DNA from: a virus
Length of the DNA: 34,163 nt
Direction: 5' to 3' (one strand)
Virus record (IMG/VR): IMGVR_UViG_3300009544_000019
Coordinates: 1-34,163 of that record
Part shown: positions 17,778 through 25,331 of the stretch, in pieces
Layout of the letters: every line of letters begins with the position of its first letter
How positions within the stretch are numbered: position 1 is the stretch's first letter
Notes under the pieces: generated by a model
Databases searched by the model: none
The model's input: the letters and a program-made list of their open reading frames with translations, nothing else
What the model was told of the DNA's origin: nothing
Program-made: the position numbers and the translations under genes

Positions 17778-18611
17778 TTATTCAGTACAAGAAATTTTAA
17801 CGATGCCAGCACCGTCGATTGAAACAGAACCAGCAGAGAACATTGAGCTAACCAAGAACGATGTCTTTTCTGGGACATAGTTAACTTCGGTTTTCTGAGC
17901 CATTGACTCAGCATAGCCCATTGCGTCTTTGTGCCAGGCGAAGCAAGTACGAGTTGAAGGTTTAGGAAGACCACCCTCATCACGATCGCCAACTGTCAAG
18001 ATGTTGAAGCCCATGAATGTGTTGATTTCACCTTGGACAAGAGCCTTTACAGAAGCAAAGTCTTGGCTTGTGATTTCAGTTTCACCGAGCAAAGAATCTA
18101 ACTGAGAAGCGTGCATAAGCAAGTTACGACCCTCAGAAGGTACGTTCTTCTCGTTCATTGCCTTCGCAGTAGCGCGAAGCTTTTCGATGTTCATGTTTGT
18201 GGTTGCACCACCAATGCTTGTTGCAACGGCTGTTGTGCCGGTAGCAGCATTCAGAGCATCAATCATAATCTGGTCCATGCGACGAGCAATAGACTTAGAT
18301 ACAACTTGAACCAACTCAGAACGCTCATCGAAGTTGATGTGTGACTGTTGGAAAATGTCTGAGTATTCCGCAGCAATGTAATCTTCCATTGTCGCAGTTA
18401 CTTGGCCATATGTTACGTTAAGCGGTGTAACATCGGTTTGCGGTACGCGCAAAGTTGCTACGCCCTTACCGATTGTTGGGAACTTAACTGTGTTACCGGC
18501 TACGCCAGTACGAGTCCGCATTGTGCCGCGAAGCACAGATTCGGCTTGATACGCTTGCTTGACCTCAGAATCGAAGAGATCAACAAAAGCTGTTGATACG
18601 TTAATCGCCAT
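17778..18611 (-). CDS. Major capsid protein (277 aa)
   Basis: I set the start at the ATG at 18611 (MAINVSTAFVDLF), preceded by GAGG. A TTG six bases upstream is less likely. The sequence has HK97-fold capsid character of the T7 gp10-like type: an N-terminal helix (FVDLFDSEVKQAYQAES), a strand segment VKFPTIGKGVATLRVPQTDV, the long helix around RSELVQVVSKSIARRMDQIM, then QGEINTFMGFNILTV and FAWHKDAMGYA. It is shorter than T7 gp10A (345 aa) but within the range for small podoviruses. It lies downstream of scaffold, with a long structured leader in between. Confidence 0.9.
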   Translation of the reverse strand: MAINVSTAFVDLFDSEVKQAYQAESVLRGTMRTRTGVAGNTVKFPTIGKGVATLRVPQTDVTPLNVTYGQVTATMEDYIAAEYSDIFQQSHINFDERSELVQVVSKSIARRMDQIMIDALNAATGTTAVATSIGGATTNMNIEKLRATAKAMNEKNVPSEGRNLLMHASQLDSLLGETEITSQDFASVKALVQGEINTFMGFNILTVGDRDEGGLPKPSTRTCFAWHKDAMGYAESMAQKTEVNYVPEKTSFLVSSMFSAGSVSIDGAGIVKISCTE

Positions 18612-18779
18612 TAGCAAAACCTCATTTTGCGTTTCTATTAAACGCTTCCGTTATCCGAGGTTTCGGGCGGTCGCTTGCGCGTTATGGCCGCGCCAACCAG
18701 TAGATTACTACATCTAACGGGCCGAGCGCGGTTAGCCGTTAAGGGCAAAATACACGCAAGCGATACTTATTGCAAGACT
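18612..18779 (-). promoter_or_regulatory. Structured capsid leader with candidate promoter and hairpins
   Basis: This 168-bp gap is the longest in the structural region and has no ORF. On the minus strand I see a possible promoter at its start, TTGCAA-17-TATTTT (four of six matches at each box). A 9-bp inverted repeat follows (18671-18679 with 18755-18763). A GC-rich hairpin has stem arms at 18677-18681 and 18689-18693. A perfect 6-bp hairpin GCGTTT-AATAG-AAACGC (18629-18645) sits just before the capsid ribosome site. This looks like a leader that raises or insulates capsid expression. Confidence 0.55.
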
Positions 18780-19544
18780 TTAAGAGTTTTGCTGTGACTG
18801 AAACCATTTCTGTTCCATCTGGGTGCGCCATGCAGCATCGCTTTGCCAGCGTGGATCAGAGATAGCAGTGTTAAGATCTTGCTTTGTCATGCTGGACTGC
18901 TGAACTGTAGGCTTGATAGGGATGTTTTCATTCGTAATCGCCTGGTGATACTTCAAAAATGCGTTGATAGCATCGGCATTATTCAGAGAATACGCTATAG
19001 CTTCACGCTCAGAGGGATTTAGAGGAGCCTTCATAAGCACCCGCTCTGTCATCTGGATCTTCTCAGAGGCATTTGCCCCAAGCTTTTCCATCTCCGCACG
19101 TTGATCGTACTGTACGCTTTCTTGCTCATCCTTAGATAGAGCTAAGACACGACCCGCCAGATCCTCGAAAGCACCCTGGCTAATCCCATTCTCTTTAGCC
19201 CAATCCTGATATACGGCGACAGTCGGATCTTCAGAGTCCAAACCCTGATCCGCAAGTGCAGATACATCATACTCTTCCGGTGCTTTATGTTTGCCGGACT
19301 TAAACTTCTTTTCAAGCTCCGCATAGCTTTTTGCAAGTTTTTCAACATCAGGTCCGTCCTCGTCCCAAAACTTCTCAGGGTAATACTCTGGACGCTCTAA
19401 CGGTCCATCATCGCTTGCAGCCTTCTCTTCACCTGGAGGCTGTTCGTGAACTGCAACAGGTGCGTCCTCTTGAGGAGCCTCCGGTTCTAGCACGTTAATC
19501 ATTGGGCCATCAGCCGCTACTTCTTCTGCCATTGCTTCAGCCAT
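18780..19544 (-). CDS. Capsid scaffolding / assembly protein (254 aa)
   Basis: Very acidic N-terminal half (about 1-60: repeated E, D, P and A), then PEYYPEKFWDEDGPDVEKLA, a motif seen in T7 gp9-type scaffolds, then a charged helical body and a Q-rich C-terminus (WRTQMEQKWFQSQQNS). Scaffolds guide procapsid assembly and are released before packaging. The gene lies between portal and capsid, as in T7. The start has an AGGAAGG ribosome site and overlaps the upstream 85-aa gene by 8 bases. Confidence 0.85.
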   Translation of the reverse strand: MAEAMAEEVAADGPMINVLEPEAPQEDAPVAVHEQPPGEEKAASDDGPLERPEYYPEKFWDEDGPDVEKLAKSYAELEKKFKSGKHKAPEEYDVSALADQGLDSEDPTVAVYQDWAKENGISQGAFEDLAGRVLALSKDEQESVQYDQRAEMEKLGANASEKIQMTERVLMKAPLNPSEREAIAYSLNNADAINAFLKYHQAITNENIPIKPTVQQSSMTKQDLNTAISDPRWQSDAAWRTQMEQKWFQSQQNS

Positions 19545-19794
19545 TGTTTGACCTTCCTATTCTTTTTTCAATCATGCGAACCATTTCAGCCATGCCTGTT
19601 CTGACATAACCAAAACTCGCATCTTCACCTGGAATCCAAGTCGGCTGCTCAATCGTAACACTTCGCAAGTGACTCAGCACACGTTGCCCCTCAGTGCTTT
19701 TAAAGACCTTCCCATACAGGATATCTATATCAGCAGCCTTTGGGGCTTCGCTTGTCGCTTGGGTTAAACCTTCCCACCCATCGGGTGAACTCAT
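19537..19794 (-). CDS. Bbp19-like small phage protein (85 aa)
   Basis: The pattern F.S..GQRVLSHLRS..i.QPTWIPGEDA.FGYVRTGMAEMV..IEKRIGR resembles the small Bbp19 family found between portal and scaffold genes in podoviruses. Its function is not established; a virion assembly role is usually assumed. The start overlaps the portal stop by four bases (ATGA), which implies coupling, and its 3' end overlaps the scaffold start. The family call is by recollection of the motif. Confidence 0.65.
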   Translation of the reverse strand: MSSPDGWEGLTQATSEAPKAADIDILYGKVFKSTEGQRVLSHLRSVTIEQPTWIPGEDASFGYVRTGMAEMVRMIEKRIGRSNNG

Positions 19795-21353
19795 TGCATC
19801 GCCTCCATTGTTGCTCCACCATCGTTAGCAGCAGGTGGCCCTTCTTCGGCCATTGCTTGTTCCTGCATCTGTTGCATCATCATTTCTTGCTCTTCCGGTG
19901 TGGTGAGCAATTCTTGTTTGATGTTCATTTTTTGCGCAATAAAAGCGGTAATCCTTGGGATCGACAGAGCCATCTGGCCTTGTGGACCTAGAGAGTTAGC
20001 GATCTGCATGAACTGCACAATGTCATTAACCTCTTGAAGCTTTTGTGCTTGCGCGAGAGGCGCGACCGGTGTGACCTTAACCTCAACTCCGTTTACCTTG
20101 AGCGGTAGGTCGATGTAGCCAGCCTGATCCATCACGTAGAGAACGCGAGAAACCAAAGGAACCATCGTTTCGTCAATCAATCGACCGAACGCAGAACCAA
20201 GATTAGACGCCAATTCGCGTGACCTTTCCGCAATCTCAGTAGCAGAACGAGCAGACATGTTGTCAGGCGGCAGCGTATCATCCATCAGGATCTTCTTGAT
20301 GCTCATACGCAGATCATTCATTACGATCTGGCTTGTGTTGAAGTCACCGGCACGGGGCAATGGTGCCAAGGATGGACCTTGTGCGCCACCGTTACGAGCA
20401 ACACCAATGATTGCACCTGGCTGGATCTTGACGTTCTGAGGGTTCAGAACCCCGTCATCAGCAGCAGTATAGACGCCAGAGATAGACAGTGATGCGTTCT
20501 TCAACACTAGCTCGACAGTCTTGTTTAGCGTCTTGATGTCCGCGATCGCAGTAACCAGTGGGCCACGACCGTAGATCTCACCGGCAACCTTCATGTAACG
20601 CGCCACGATAAATGGCGAAGACTTCATGTTGCGGTAAACAAGCTCTTGTTTCTTGCCAGGCCAGATAACGTGGTAACAATAGATTGCACGTTCGTAGTCG
20701 TAGATCACCGCGTCCATCAGATCTATCTCTTTAGATGGTGAACGTGATATCGCCTCTGCTAATTCTGGCGTGATTGTAGCGTCTGGATACTCTTGTGGTA
20801 TTGCTTCGGCCTTCATGCGGATCTTGCGATACACATTATCGACGTTACCGAACGAGCCTTCTTCGATCGACACAAGGTACTGAGGGATCGGCGTAAAGCG
20901 AATAGGAGTAGCTTCATCACCTGCCGTAACCATCATAACAGCCGTACCAACACATAGGTCCAGCAAGAACTCACCCATTGCCAGGTCGAAGTTAGTCTGG
21001 CGCATAACCTCAAACATACGTGTAGTGTATGCGTCTAACGCAGCTTGAGCCTGTGCAGTATTGGCTTCCGGAATACCGCTACCAGTTTCCAAACGACACC
21101 ACTGCTTTTGTGGCGGGAACAAACCGGCCTGGATACGGTTGGCAAAACGCTGCGTTGCAGAGATAGCTGTGGAATCAAACACGCGACCCATCTTGCGTTG
21201 ACCAGCAGTGCCGCCATCATAGTTGCCATCATACATGTTACGCTGTGGTAGAGCGAACTCATAGCAATCCTCATAGATAGAGCGCCACTGATCCTTGCGG
21301 GATTGGGCCTTGGCCTCACGCTCCATGATATCTCTTACGTCTAGCCGAGCCAT
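19791..21353 (-). CDS. Portal (head-to-tail connector) protein (520 aa)
   Basis: Recognisable as a T7 gp8-like head-to-tail joining protein: MEREAKAQSRKDQWRSIYED near the N-terminus, FDSTAISATQRFANRIQAGL (about 59-78), FPPQKQWCRLE, the central ARYMKVAGEIYGRGPL (about 248-263), DIKTLNK, and MSARSATEIAERSRE (about 362-376). The C-terminus is M/Q/E-rich (EQEMMMQQMQEQAMAEEG). Twelve copies form the ring at the capsid vertex through which DNA enters and leaves. Length is typical. An AAAGGATA ribosome site precedes the start. Confidence 0.93.
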   Translation of the reverse strand: MARLDVRDIMEREAKAQSRKDQWRSIYEDCYEFALPQRNMYDGNYDGGTAGQRKMGRVFDSTAISATQRFANRIQAGLFPPQKQWCRLETGSGIPEANTAQAQAALDAYTTRMFEVMRQTNFDLAMGEFLLDLCVGTAVMMVTAGDEATPIRFTPIPQYLVSIEEGSFGNVDNVYRKIRMKAEAIPQEYPDATITPELAEAISRSPSKEIDLMDAVIYDYERAIYCYHVIWPGKKQELVYRNMKSSPFIVARYMKVAGEIYGRGPLVTAIADIKTLNKTVELVLKNASLSISGVYTAADDGVLNPQNVKIQPGAIIGVARNGGAQGPSLAPLPRAGDFNTSQIVMNDLRMSIKKILMDDTLPPDNMSARSATEIAERSRELASNLGSAFGRLIDETMVPLVSRVLYVMDQAGYIDLPLKVNGVEVKVTPVAPLAQAQKLQEVNDIVQFMQIANSLGPQGQMALSIPRITAFIAQKMNIKQELLTTPEEQEMMMQQMQEQAMAEEGPPAANDGGATMEAMQ

Positions 21354-21392
21354 TTACTTATCCTTTTTTGAAACGCTTTCTTAACCATGATA

Positions 21393-21515
21393 TTACTTCT
21401 TGGCTTTAGGCTTCGGTGTTTTCTTAGGTGCAACAGCCTTAACTGGTGCAGCCTCTTTTACCGTTACTGGCTTGGGACGGTTGTGAATGCGGGTATCAGA
21501 TTTAATTTGAGTCAT
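21393..21515 (-). CDS. Very small basic K/P-rich protein (40 aa)
   Basis: ATG at 21515 preceded by a strong AGGAAGG ribosome site. The product begins MTQIKSDTRIHNRPKPVTVK and ends in a P-K-A repeat (TPKPKAKK). It has nine or more lysines and no acidic cluster, so it is strongly cationic and probably unfolded, and it may bind nucleic acid. It lies between the 112-aa basic protein and the portal gene in the packaging region. No family is recognised. Coding is supported by the ribosome site, gene spacing and composition. Confidence 0.6.
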   Translation of the reverse strand: MTQIKSDTRIHNRPKPVTVKEAAPVKAVAPKKTPKPKAKK

Positions 21516-21526
21516 GTTGCGCCTTC

Positions 21527-21865
21527 CTAAGTAAATAAAAGTTTCATTTTCTTGGCCATAGTCCCAGCAGCTTCATACTTTTTGCGCTGGGCCTGACCTT
21601 TCTTTTTACGAGCAGCAAGCTTTGCAGCCTTCTTAGCAGCAGCCTTCTCAGCAGCAGTTGGAACGCGCGGGGCGGGGGGCCGGTTAACTAGGTTGGCGGG
21701 AATATCAACATTGAAGCTGTCCATCATCGCTTTATTAGCAGCCATTCCACTTGAACTCCGATTGACACTAACAGGCTTAATGGGGCTGTATGCCGATCCA
21801 TCATTGTTATATTTTCTTTTGGTCTGCGCGGTGTTCATCGCCAACTTTATCATATCAAGAAGCAT
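21527..21865 (-). CDS. Basic, lysine/alanine-rich small protein (112 aa)
   Basis: The N-terminal half is polar (AQTKRKYNNDGSAYSPIKPV). The C-terminal half (about 72-108) is dense in K, A and R (AAEKAAAKKAAKLAARKKKG), probably a basic helix able to bind nucleic acid. The start overlaps the upstream stop as TAATG, so it is coupled to the 82-aa gene. Position between TerL and portal suggests a head or packaging accessory role. No family is recognised. Confidence 0.65.
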   Translation of the reverse strand: MLLDMIKLAMNTAQTKRKYNNDGSAYSPIKPVSVNRSSSGMAANKAMMDSFNVDIPANLVNRPPAPRVPTAAEKAAAKKAAKLAARKKKGQAQRKKYEAAGTMAKKMKLLFT

Positions 21866-22113
21866 TACTTGCCACCCCCAAGCTTATTAGTAGTCGCCTG
21901 ATCTGGCCCTTCCAAACGAGCAGGAGAGAACAGCAAGCGCAAGCCACCGGTACGGCGCAAACGGCGGCGCTTCTGTGCGCCCTTCATCTCTGCCCTCTCC
22001 GAAGACTCAGCACGTTCCTCAGAACGAGCCGTTGCCGCAGAGGCAGCATTGGTAGACTCGACTTGAGCTACCGTCTTGGCTGGAGCCGATCCACCACCAA
22101 AAATACCTGACAT
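21865..22113 (-). CDS. Small conserved protein upstream of portal (82 aa)
   Basis: Begins MSGIFGGGSAPAKTVAQVES, then an A/E/R-rich helical middle and a basic stretch (KGAQKRRRLRRTGGLRLLFS), ending NKLGGGK. Similar short proteins with an MSxIFGGG start and a basic RRR.GG.R.LLF segment are frequent just upstream of podovirus portal genes. Their function is unknown; association with the virion is plausible. It starts one base after the GNAT-like gene ends. Confidence 0.65.
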   Translation of the reverse strand: MSGIFGGGSAPAKTVAQVESTNAASAATARSEERAESSERAEMKGAQKRRRLRRTGGLRLLFSPARLEGPDQATTNKLGGGK

Positions 22114-22114
22114 A

Positions 22115-22594
22115 TCAAAACCTCACCATCATGTAGTAGTCGGCCCCATCCGGACCATACTTTCTCATAACACTTTCTACCTCAAAACGCAGTGCTTTGG
22201 CAAACCTAAATGCGGTATCGTTATTGACGTTTACGCACATCTGTAACCTTTTTATGCTATAATCTCCGATTGCAGCATCACTTAACTGACGCGCAGCCCT
22301 TATAACCGATATCGCATGACGGTCTATCTCTTGTCCAGGGATCAACCACATCTCCGATACGCCATCCCAGAACGGTCTAATGCCAAAAGCTGCTATGACC
22401 TTGCCTCTACCGATACCAGCCCAGCTTGTTCCAACTGCTGCATGGTCCCAGACATAATCAATATAGTTTGGAATCACGTCTACGAAGTCGCTGTTTTCTT
22501 TTTTAAGCTTTATCCTGGTAAGGTGATCGTAAGTTAGCGGAACGATATGCTCATCGTGACCCATTCGCACCTGTGGAAGTTGAACAAGTGCCAT
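22115..22594 (-). CDS. GNAT-fold acyltransferase-like phage protein (159 aa)
   Basis: The layout suits an N-acetyltransferase (GNAT) fold: an AAFGIRPFWDGVSEMWLIPG strand pair with the W.GV.E.W signature (about 69-88), a helix with RHAISVIRAARQLSD, then KRLQMCVNVNNDTAFRFAKA and LRFEVESVMRKYGPDG near the C-terminus. Proteins of this kind sit between terminase and portal genes in T7-like phages, where they may be minor core proteins rather than enzymes. The start overlaps the TerL stop by one base (TGATG). Confidence 0.7.
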   Translation of the reverse strand: MALVQLPQVRMGHDEHIVPLTYDHLTRIKLKKENSDFVDVIPNYIDYVWDHAAVGTSWAGIGRGKVIAAFGIRPFWDGVSEMWLIPGQEIDRHAISVIRAARQLSDAAIGDYSIKRLQMCVNVNNDTAFRFAKALRFEVESVMRKYGPDGADYYMMVRF

Positions 22595-24117
22595 CAGAAT
22601 ACATCAAAATCTGTGCTGGCATTGAAGGTCTGGCCGCCGGCAAAGCTATTTCCGTATGTTCCACGCCGCAATCGACGCTGCTCACCACCACCAAGCATCA
22701 AATATCCGAACGCATCCCCACAGTGGGAGTGTTCATTCTTCACCGGCGCGTCCTTAAAGCGATCCTGCCCAGCGCCCATAGAGATACGCTTGAAGAAATA
22801 GCCACCGCTCAGAGATTTCCGCAACCGCAAGCACTTCTTGCTCACAAGCAAACCTGGCTTACCACCGACCAGCCGGTTCATAGGCGCAGCAGCAGCTTCA
22901 CGCCTTACATTGAAAGCGTTGCTATCTGTTGGTTGCGCCCGAAACCCAATAGATTGTAAGTGATCGAACGCTGTAACCTCATAGATCTCATCGCGCTTGT
23001 TACCAGCAGGATCTCCCCAGATCTGGACTTCAGCCTTATTAAAGCTGGCCGCGATCTTGGCTATTAACTCCTGCCCGAAACGCTCAAGGCCCATATCAAA
23101 CGTGACCAACTCATCTAGGATCTTCCAGGCACCACCGGATGTTCTCTGGCCAAAGATAGCAGCAGGGGTCAAACCAAAGTCAACGCCGATCTGTAGCGGG
23201 TATTGTGGGTCATACGTCACATCAGTAGACATCATTTCGTCGTCATACTCAGGCCACACCGGTCTGCCCTCTTGTACAAACGTGTACTTGCCTTCAGCAT
23301 AACATCTAATCCAATCGGCATTCTTGCCGCCCAGCATCTGTTGGTAATAGCCATCTGGTAAATGTGTCTTGTTCTCAGCAGACGGATTAACCATCCACCA
23401 CTTGCCACCGGAAAATATAAAATCATTTGCCTCTGGGTTCTCAGGAAGATCCTTTGCCGCCACCTCCAGCACACCACCAGGCTGTCTATGAAACGTCCAC
23501 GGGAAGCGACCCCCGATCTGATTCTTCTCAGCAAGCTCATGCCACCAGTGATCCGCATCTGGCGGGTTGGTGTCCATGATAATGCCGTACCATGACGCAC
23601 CACCGTCTGATTTCGTAGGGTAACGGCCCACGCGGTGAGTCAATCCGTCGATCACAGCCTTCGGAAGCTCCCTGGCTTCGTTCACCCATGCGCCGGTAAG
23701 CTCAAGTGACAACAGCTTTCGCACATCTTGCGGCGTAGAAAGAGCCATGAATATAACTTCGCAGTCGATTCCAGGCGCGTTATCGCGTGTTGGCAGCTTT
23801 AAGTGGTGAGTAATAGGAGGTTGCCAGCGCATTGGCCCCCATACATCCTCCGGAAACAACTCCTGCCACGTCTTGATCGTCGTTGTTCGTAGCTCTGGAT
23901 AGGTATTGCGGACAATAACAAACCGAGAATATCGGATACCGTCACGCGGGGATGGCTTTTGCTGCACAGCTTTGAGCATTATCTCAGCAGCACAGCCGTA
24001 AGACTTCCCAGATCCAACTGGACCCATCAGGCCACGAACAAAAGACTTGTCATGCAGAAACTTCCAGACCGTAGCAGACTTAGAAAAGTCCAGGTTCATG
24101 CTGGGAATGCTACTCAT
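22594..24117 (-). CDS. terL: Terminase large subunit (507 aa)
   Basis: ATP-driven DNA packaging motor with nuclease. With the start at 24117 (ATG with GAGG six bases upstream; another in-frame ATG lies at 24129), Walker A is GPVGSGKS at 32-39. A Walker B-type strand ending GAWVNEA has the catalytic Glu at about 147. The RNase H-like nuclease domain shows QIGVDFGLTPAA (D313) and VQIWGDPAGN (D369), with a further acidic residue expected near HSHCGDAFGY (about 480). Length is typical for podovirus TerL. The gene overlaps TerS by 8 bases. The packaging strategy cannot be read from the sequence alone. Confidence 0.95.
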   Translation of the reverse strand: MSSIPSMNLDFSKSATVWKFLHDKSFVRGLMGPVGSGKSYGCAAEIMLKAVQQKPSPRDGIRYSRFVIVRNTYPELRTTTIKTWQELFPEDVWGPMRWQPPITHHLKLPTRDNAPGIDCEVIFMALSTPQDVRKLLSLELTGAWVNEARELPKAVIDGLTHRVGRYPTKSDGGASWYGIIMDTNPPDADHWWHELAEKNQIGGRFPWTFHRQPGGVLEVAAKDLPENPEANDFIFSGGKWWMVNPSAENKTHLPDGYYQQMLGGKNADWIRCYAEGKYTFVQEGRPVWPEYDDEMMSTDVTYDPQYPLQIGVDFGLTPAAIFGQRTSGGAWKILDELVTFDMGLERFGQELIAKIAASFNKAEVQIWGDPAGNKRDEIYEVTAFDHLQSIGFRAQPTDSNAFNVRREAAAAPMNRLVGGKPGLLVSKKCLRLRKSLSGGYFFKRISMGAGQDRFKDAPVKNEHSHCGDAFGYLMLGGGEQRRLRRGTYGNSFAGGQTFNASTDFDVF

Positions 24118-24529
24118 CGTCAACCTCATAGCCCGTAGACATATCCGGACCCTTCATATTGATCCCAATGATCGAAGGCTTGTCCACGTTGCTCTCAACA
24201 TCCAGCAATCCACTCGCCTTGGCTAAGACACGCAGAACACTAACCTTGTCGAATAGCTCAATGGTTGTGCCGTACTGACCGACCGTAACCTTCTTAATCG
24301 CAGCCAGAGCCTCATCAGGGATTTCCTCAATAGGCTTAACAGCACCAGTATGGAGATCTATGATATCAGTAATACGGGCCGTACCCATCGCAATCAATTC
24401 AGTCGCAACAGCTTCCTTGTTCTGAGCCAAGGTCTCCGATCGACCGATCCGGCGCTGCAACACTCGCGCACCGCCGAACCGACCAACAGGCGGGATAGGT
24501 TTTATCTTATCCTCTTTTTTTCTGGCCAT
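24110..24529 (-). CDS. terS: Terminase small subunit (139 aa)
   Basis: Position directly before TerL with overlap, and a helical composition typical of small terminases. The N-terminus is basic (MARKKEDKIKPIPPVGRFGG). A central helix segment has EALAAIKKVTVGQYGTTIEL and FDKVSVLRVLAKASGLLDVE, resembling the oligomerisation region of small terminases, and the tail is acidic (GYEVDDE). It recognises phage DNA and recruits TerL. The start overlaps the upstream stop as TAATG. Confidence 0.82.
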   Translation of the reverse strand: MARKKEDKIKPIPPVGRFGGARVLQRRIGRSETLAQNKEAVATELIAMGTARITDIIDLHTGAVKPIEEIPDEALAAIKKVTVGQYGTTIELFDKVSVLRVLAKASGLLDVESNVDKPSIIGINMKGPDMSTGYEVDDE

Positions 24530-24765
24530 TAGAACGGAATTGTATCGTCTAGCGGAGCAGCAGCCGGTGCAGATTGCTGGGGACGTGAACCATCATCCTC
24601 AAACAATTTGAGCCAAACCTCACCATCCTTATTAGGAAGCGGTAAGCTCTCAAGCTTAATGCTAATTCCCTTATCGCCCTGGAAGGCAATACCATGACGC
24701 AACCAGACAGGCTTATCCCGACCAGGTACTTCTTTGGCTTGCACAACACTAAATCGCTTGCTCAT
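24529..24765 (-). CDS. SSB-like small protein with acidic DDTIPF tip (78 aa)
   Basis: The C-terminus ends PLDDTIPF, the acidic tip ending in I/L-P-F that bacterial and phage SSB proteins use to recruit partner enzymes. It is preceded by a flexible A/P/Q linker (about 60-70). The first 55 residues are strand-rich (VWLRHGIAFQGDKGISIKLE, then LPLPNKDGEVWLKLFE) and could be a reduced OB-type fold, but classical SSB is about twice as long. A strong AGGAG precedes the ATG. It lies immediately upstream of TerS in the late operon, an unusual place for a replication protein. Function inferred from the tip only. Confidence 0.6.
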   Translation of the reverse strand: MSKRFSVVQAKEVPGRDKPVWLRHGIAFQGDKGISIKLESLPLPNKDGEVWLKLFEDDGSRPQQSAPAAAPLDDTIPF

Positions 24766-24820
24766 GTTTATCTCCTATATCATGTTGCAGTGGGATAACG
24801 ATATCGCCTAGCAAACGATA

Positions 24821-24994
24821 TTACAATAGATATTCACCGCGAGACTTCATCAAAAGACCACCAGCTAGATCTTCTATGAGATAGGGAAACTTATCGTGAG
24901 GGATCAACCCGACAAGCTTCCCATCCACATAAACACGCAGACCATCAGGAAACACCTCCCAGATAGTCACAGCATCAGTAGGCCCATCAACCAT
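24821..24994 (-). CDS. Small hypothetical protein (57 aa)
   Basis: I chose the ATG at 24994 (MVDGPTDAVTIWEVFPDGLR), which overlaps the upstream stop by 8 bases; a longer frame upstream would run through the basic gene before it. The sequence is strand-rich (VYVDGKLVGLIPHDKFPYLI) and ends KSRGEYLL. No family is recognised. It is the second gene of the late operon, before the SSB-like gene. Confidence 0.6.
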   Translation of the reverse strand: MVDGPTDAVTIWEVFPDGLRVYVDGKLVGLIPHDKFPYLIEDLAGGLLMKSRGEYLL

Positions 24995-25151
24995 AAGACT
25001 TACGCATACGCTTCTTAGCAGCCTGTTTAAACGCAGACGCAGTAGGAGCGCCCTTAGAACCAGGCTTGCGCATCTTCTCATCAGAGCCAGCAGCTATCCG
25101 CTTCTTCTTCGCATGTATGTTAGCATATAATCCAGTTTTCGTTTTAGGCAT
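24987..25151 (-). CDS. Small basic conserved phage protein (54 aa)
   Basis: Start ATG at 25151 with AAAGGA seven bases upstream. The sequence MPKTKTGLYANIHAKKKRIA followed by KMRKPGSKGAPTASAF belongs to a very widespread small phage protein type with the same LYANI.AK..RI..GS.EKMR.PG.KGAPT core. Its function is unknown. It is strongly basic, so nucleic-acid or ribosome contact is possible. It is the first gene after the late promoter region. Confidence 0.75.
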   Translation of the reverse strand: MPKTKTGLYANIHAKKKRIAAGSDEKMRKPGSKGAPTASAFKQAAKKRMRKSYG

Positions 25152-25194
25152 TGGGGTTCCTTTCACGGTTTTTCCAAAAATAGTTCTGTGGGGG

Positions 25195-25233
25195 ACTGTA
25201 CAGTAAGGTGGCGGGGGTGGGGGGGAAGGGGTG
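25195..25233 (+). other. Palindrome plus G-rich, G-quadruplex-capable tract
   Basis: ACTGTACAGT (25195-25204) is a perfect 10-bp palindrome. Right beside it, 25207-25233 on the plus strand has G runs of 5, 7 and 4 separated by one or two bases, enough for four G-tracts. The plus strand is the template for late transcription, about 70-100 bases after the predicted start. A template-strand quadruplex could slow RNA polymerase. The seven-G run is also a place where sequencing could err. Confidence 0.45.
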
Positions 25234-25270
25234 TCCTTTCTCAAAATCGAACAAAGCAGCAACAGAAGTG

Positions 25271-25301
25271 AACATAATGGCACAGTTATTTAACATAATG
25301 G
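25271..25301 (-). promoter_or_regulatory. Putative operator: two AACATAATGG repeats 21 bp apart
   Basis: AACATAATGG occurs at 25271-25280 and 25292-25301 on the plus strand (CCATTATGTT in the transcribed direction). The 21-bp period is two helical turns, so both copies face the same side of the DNA. The second copy ends three bases from the TATAAT box of the late promoter, covering the likely start site. This suits binding of a dimeric repressor or activator. The partner protein is not known; the RHH regulator and the HTH proteins are candidates. Confidence 0.5.
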
Positions 25302-25303
25302 GC

Positions 25304-25331
25304 ATTATAGGTCACTCGTTTGTACTGTTAT
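25304..25331 (-). promoter_or_regulatory. Sigma70-like late promoter
   Basis: On the minus strand ATAACA (25331-25326), a 16-bp spacer, then a perfect TATAAT (25309-25304). The -35 box matches four of six consensus bases. It points into the terminase-to-lysis operon beginning at 25151. This suits a phage without its own RNA polymerase. Confidence 0.6.

Noticed and set aside
18612-18779. tRNA or known riboswitch in the capsid leader
   Set aside because: Stems are present but no cloverleaf, anticodon arm or recognisable aptamer core.
24821-25081. Longer 86-residue version of the 57-aa protein
   Set aside because: The extra N-terminus is the shifted frame of the well-supported basic 54-aa gene, with R/L-rich composition typical of a shadow.
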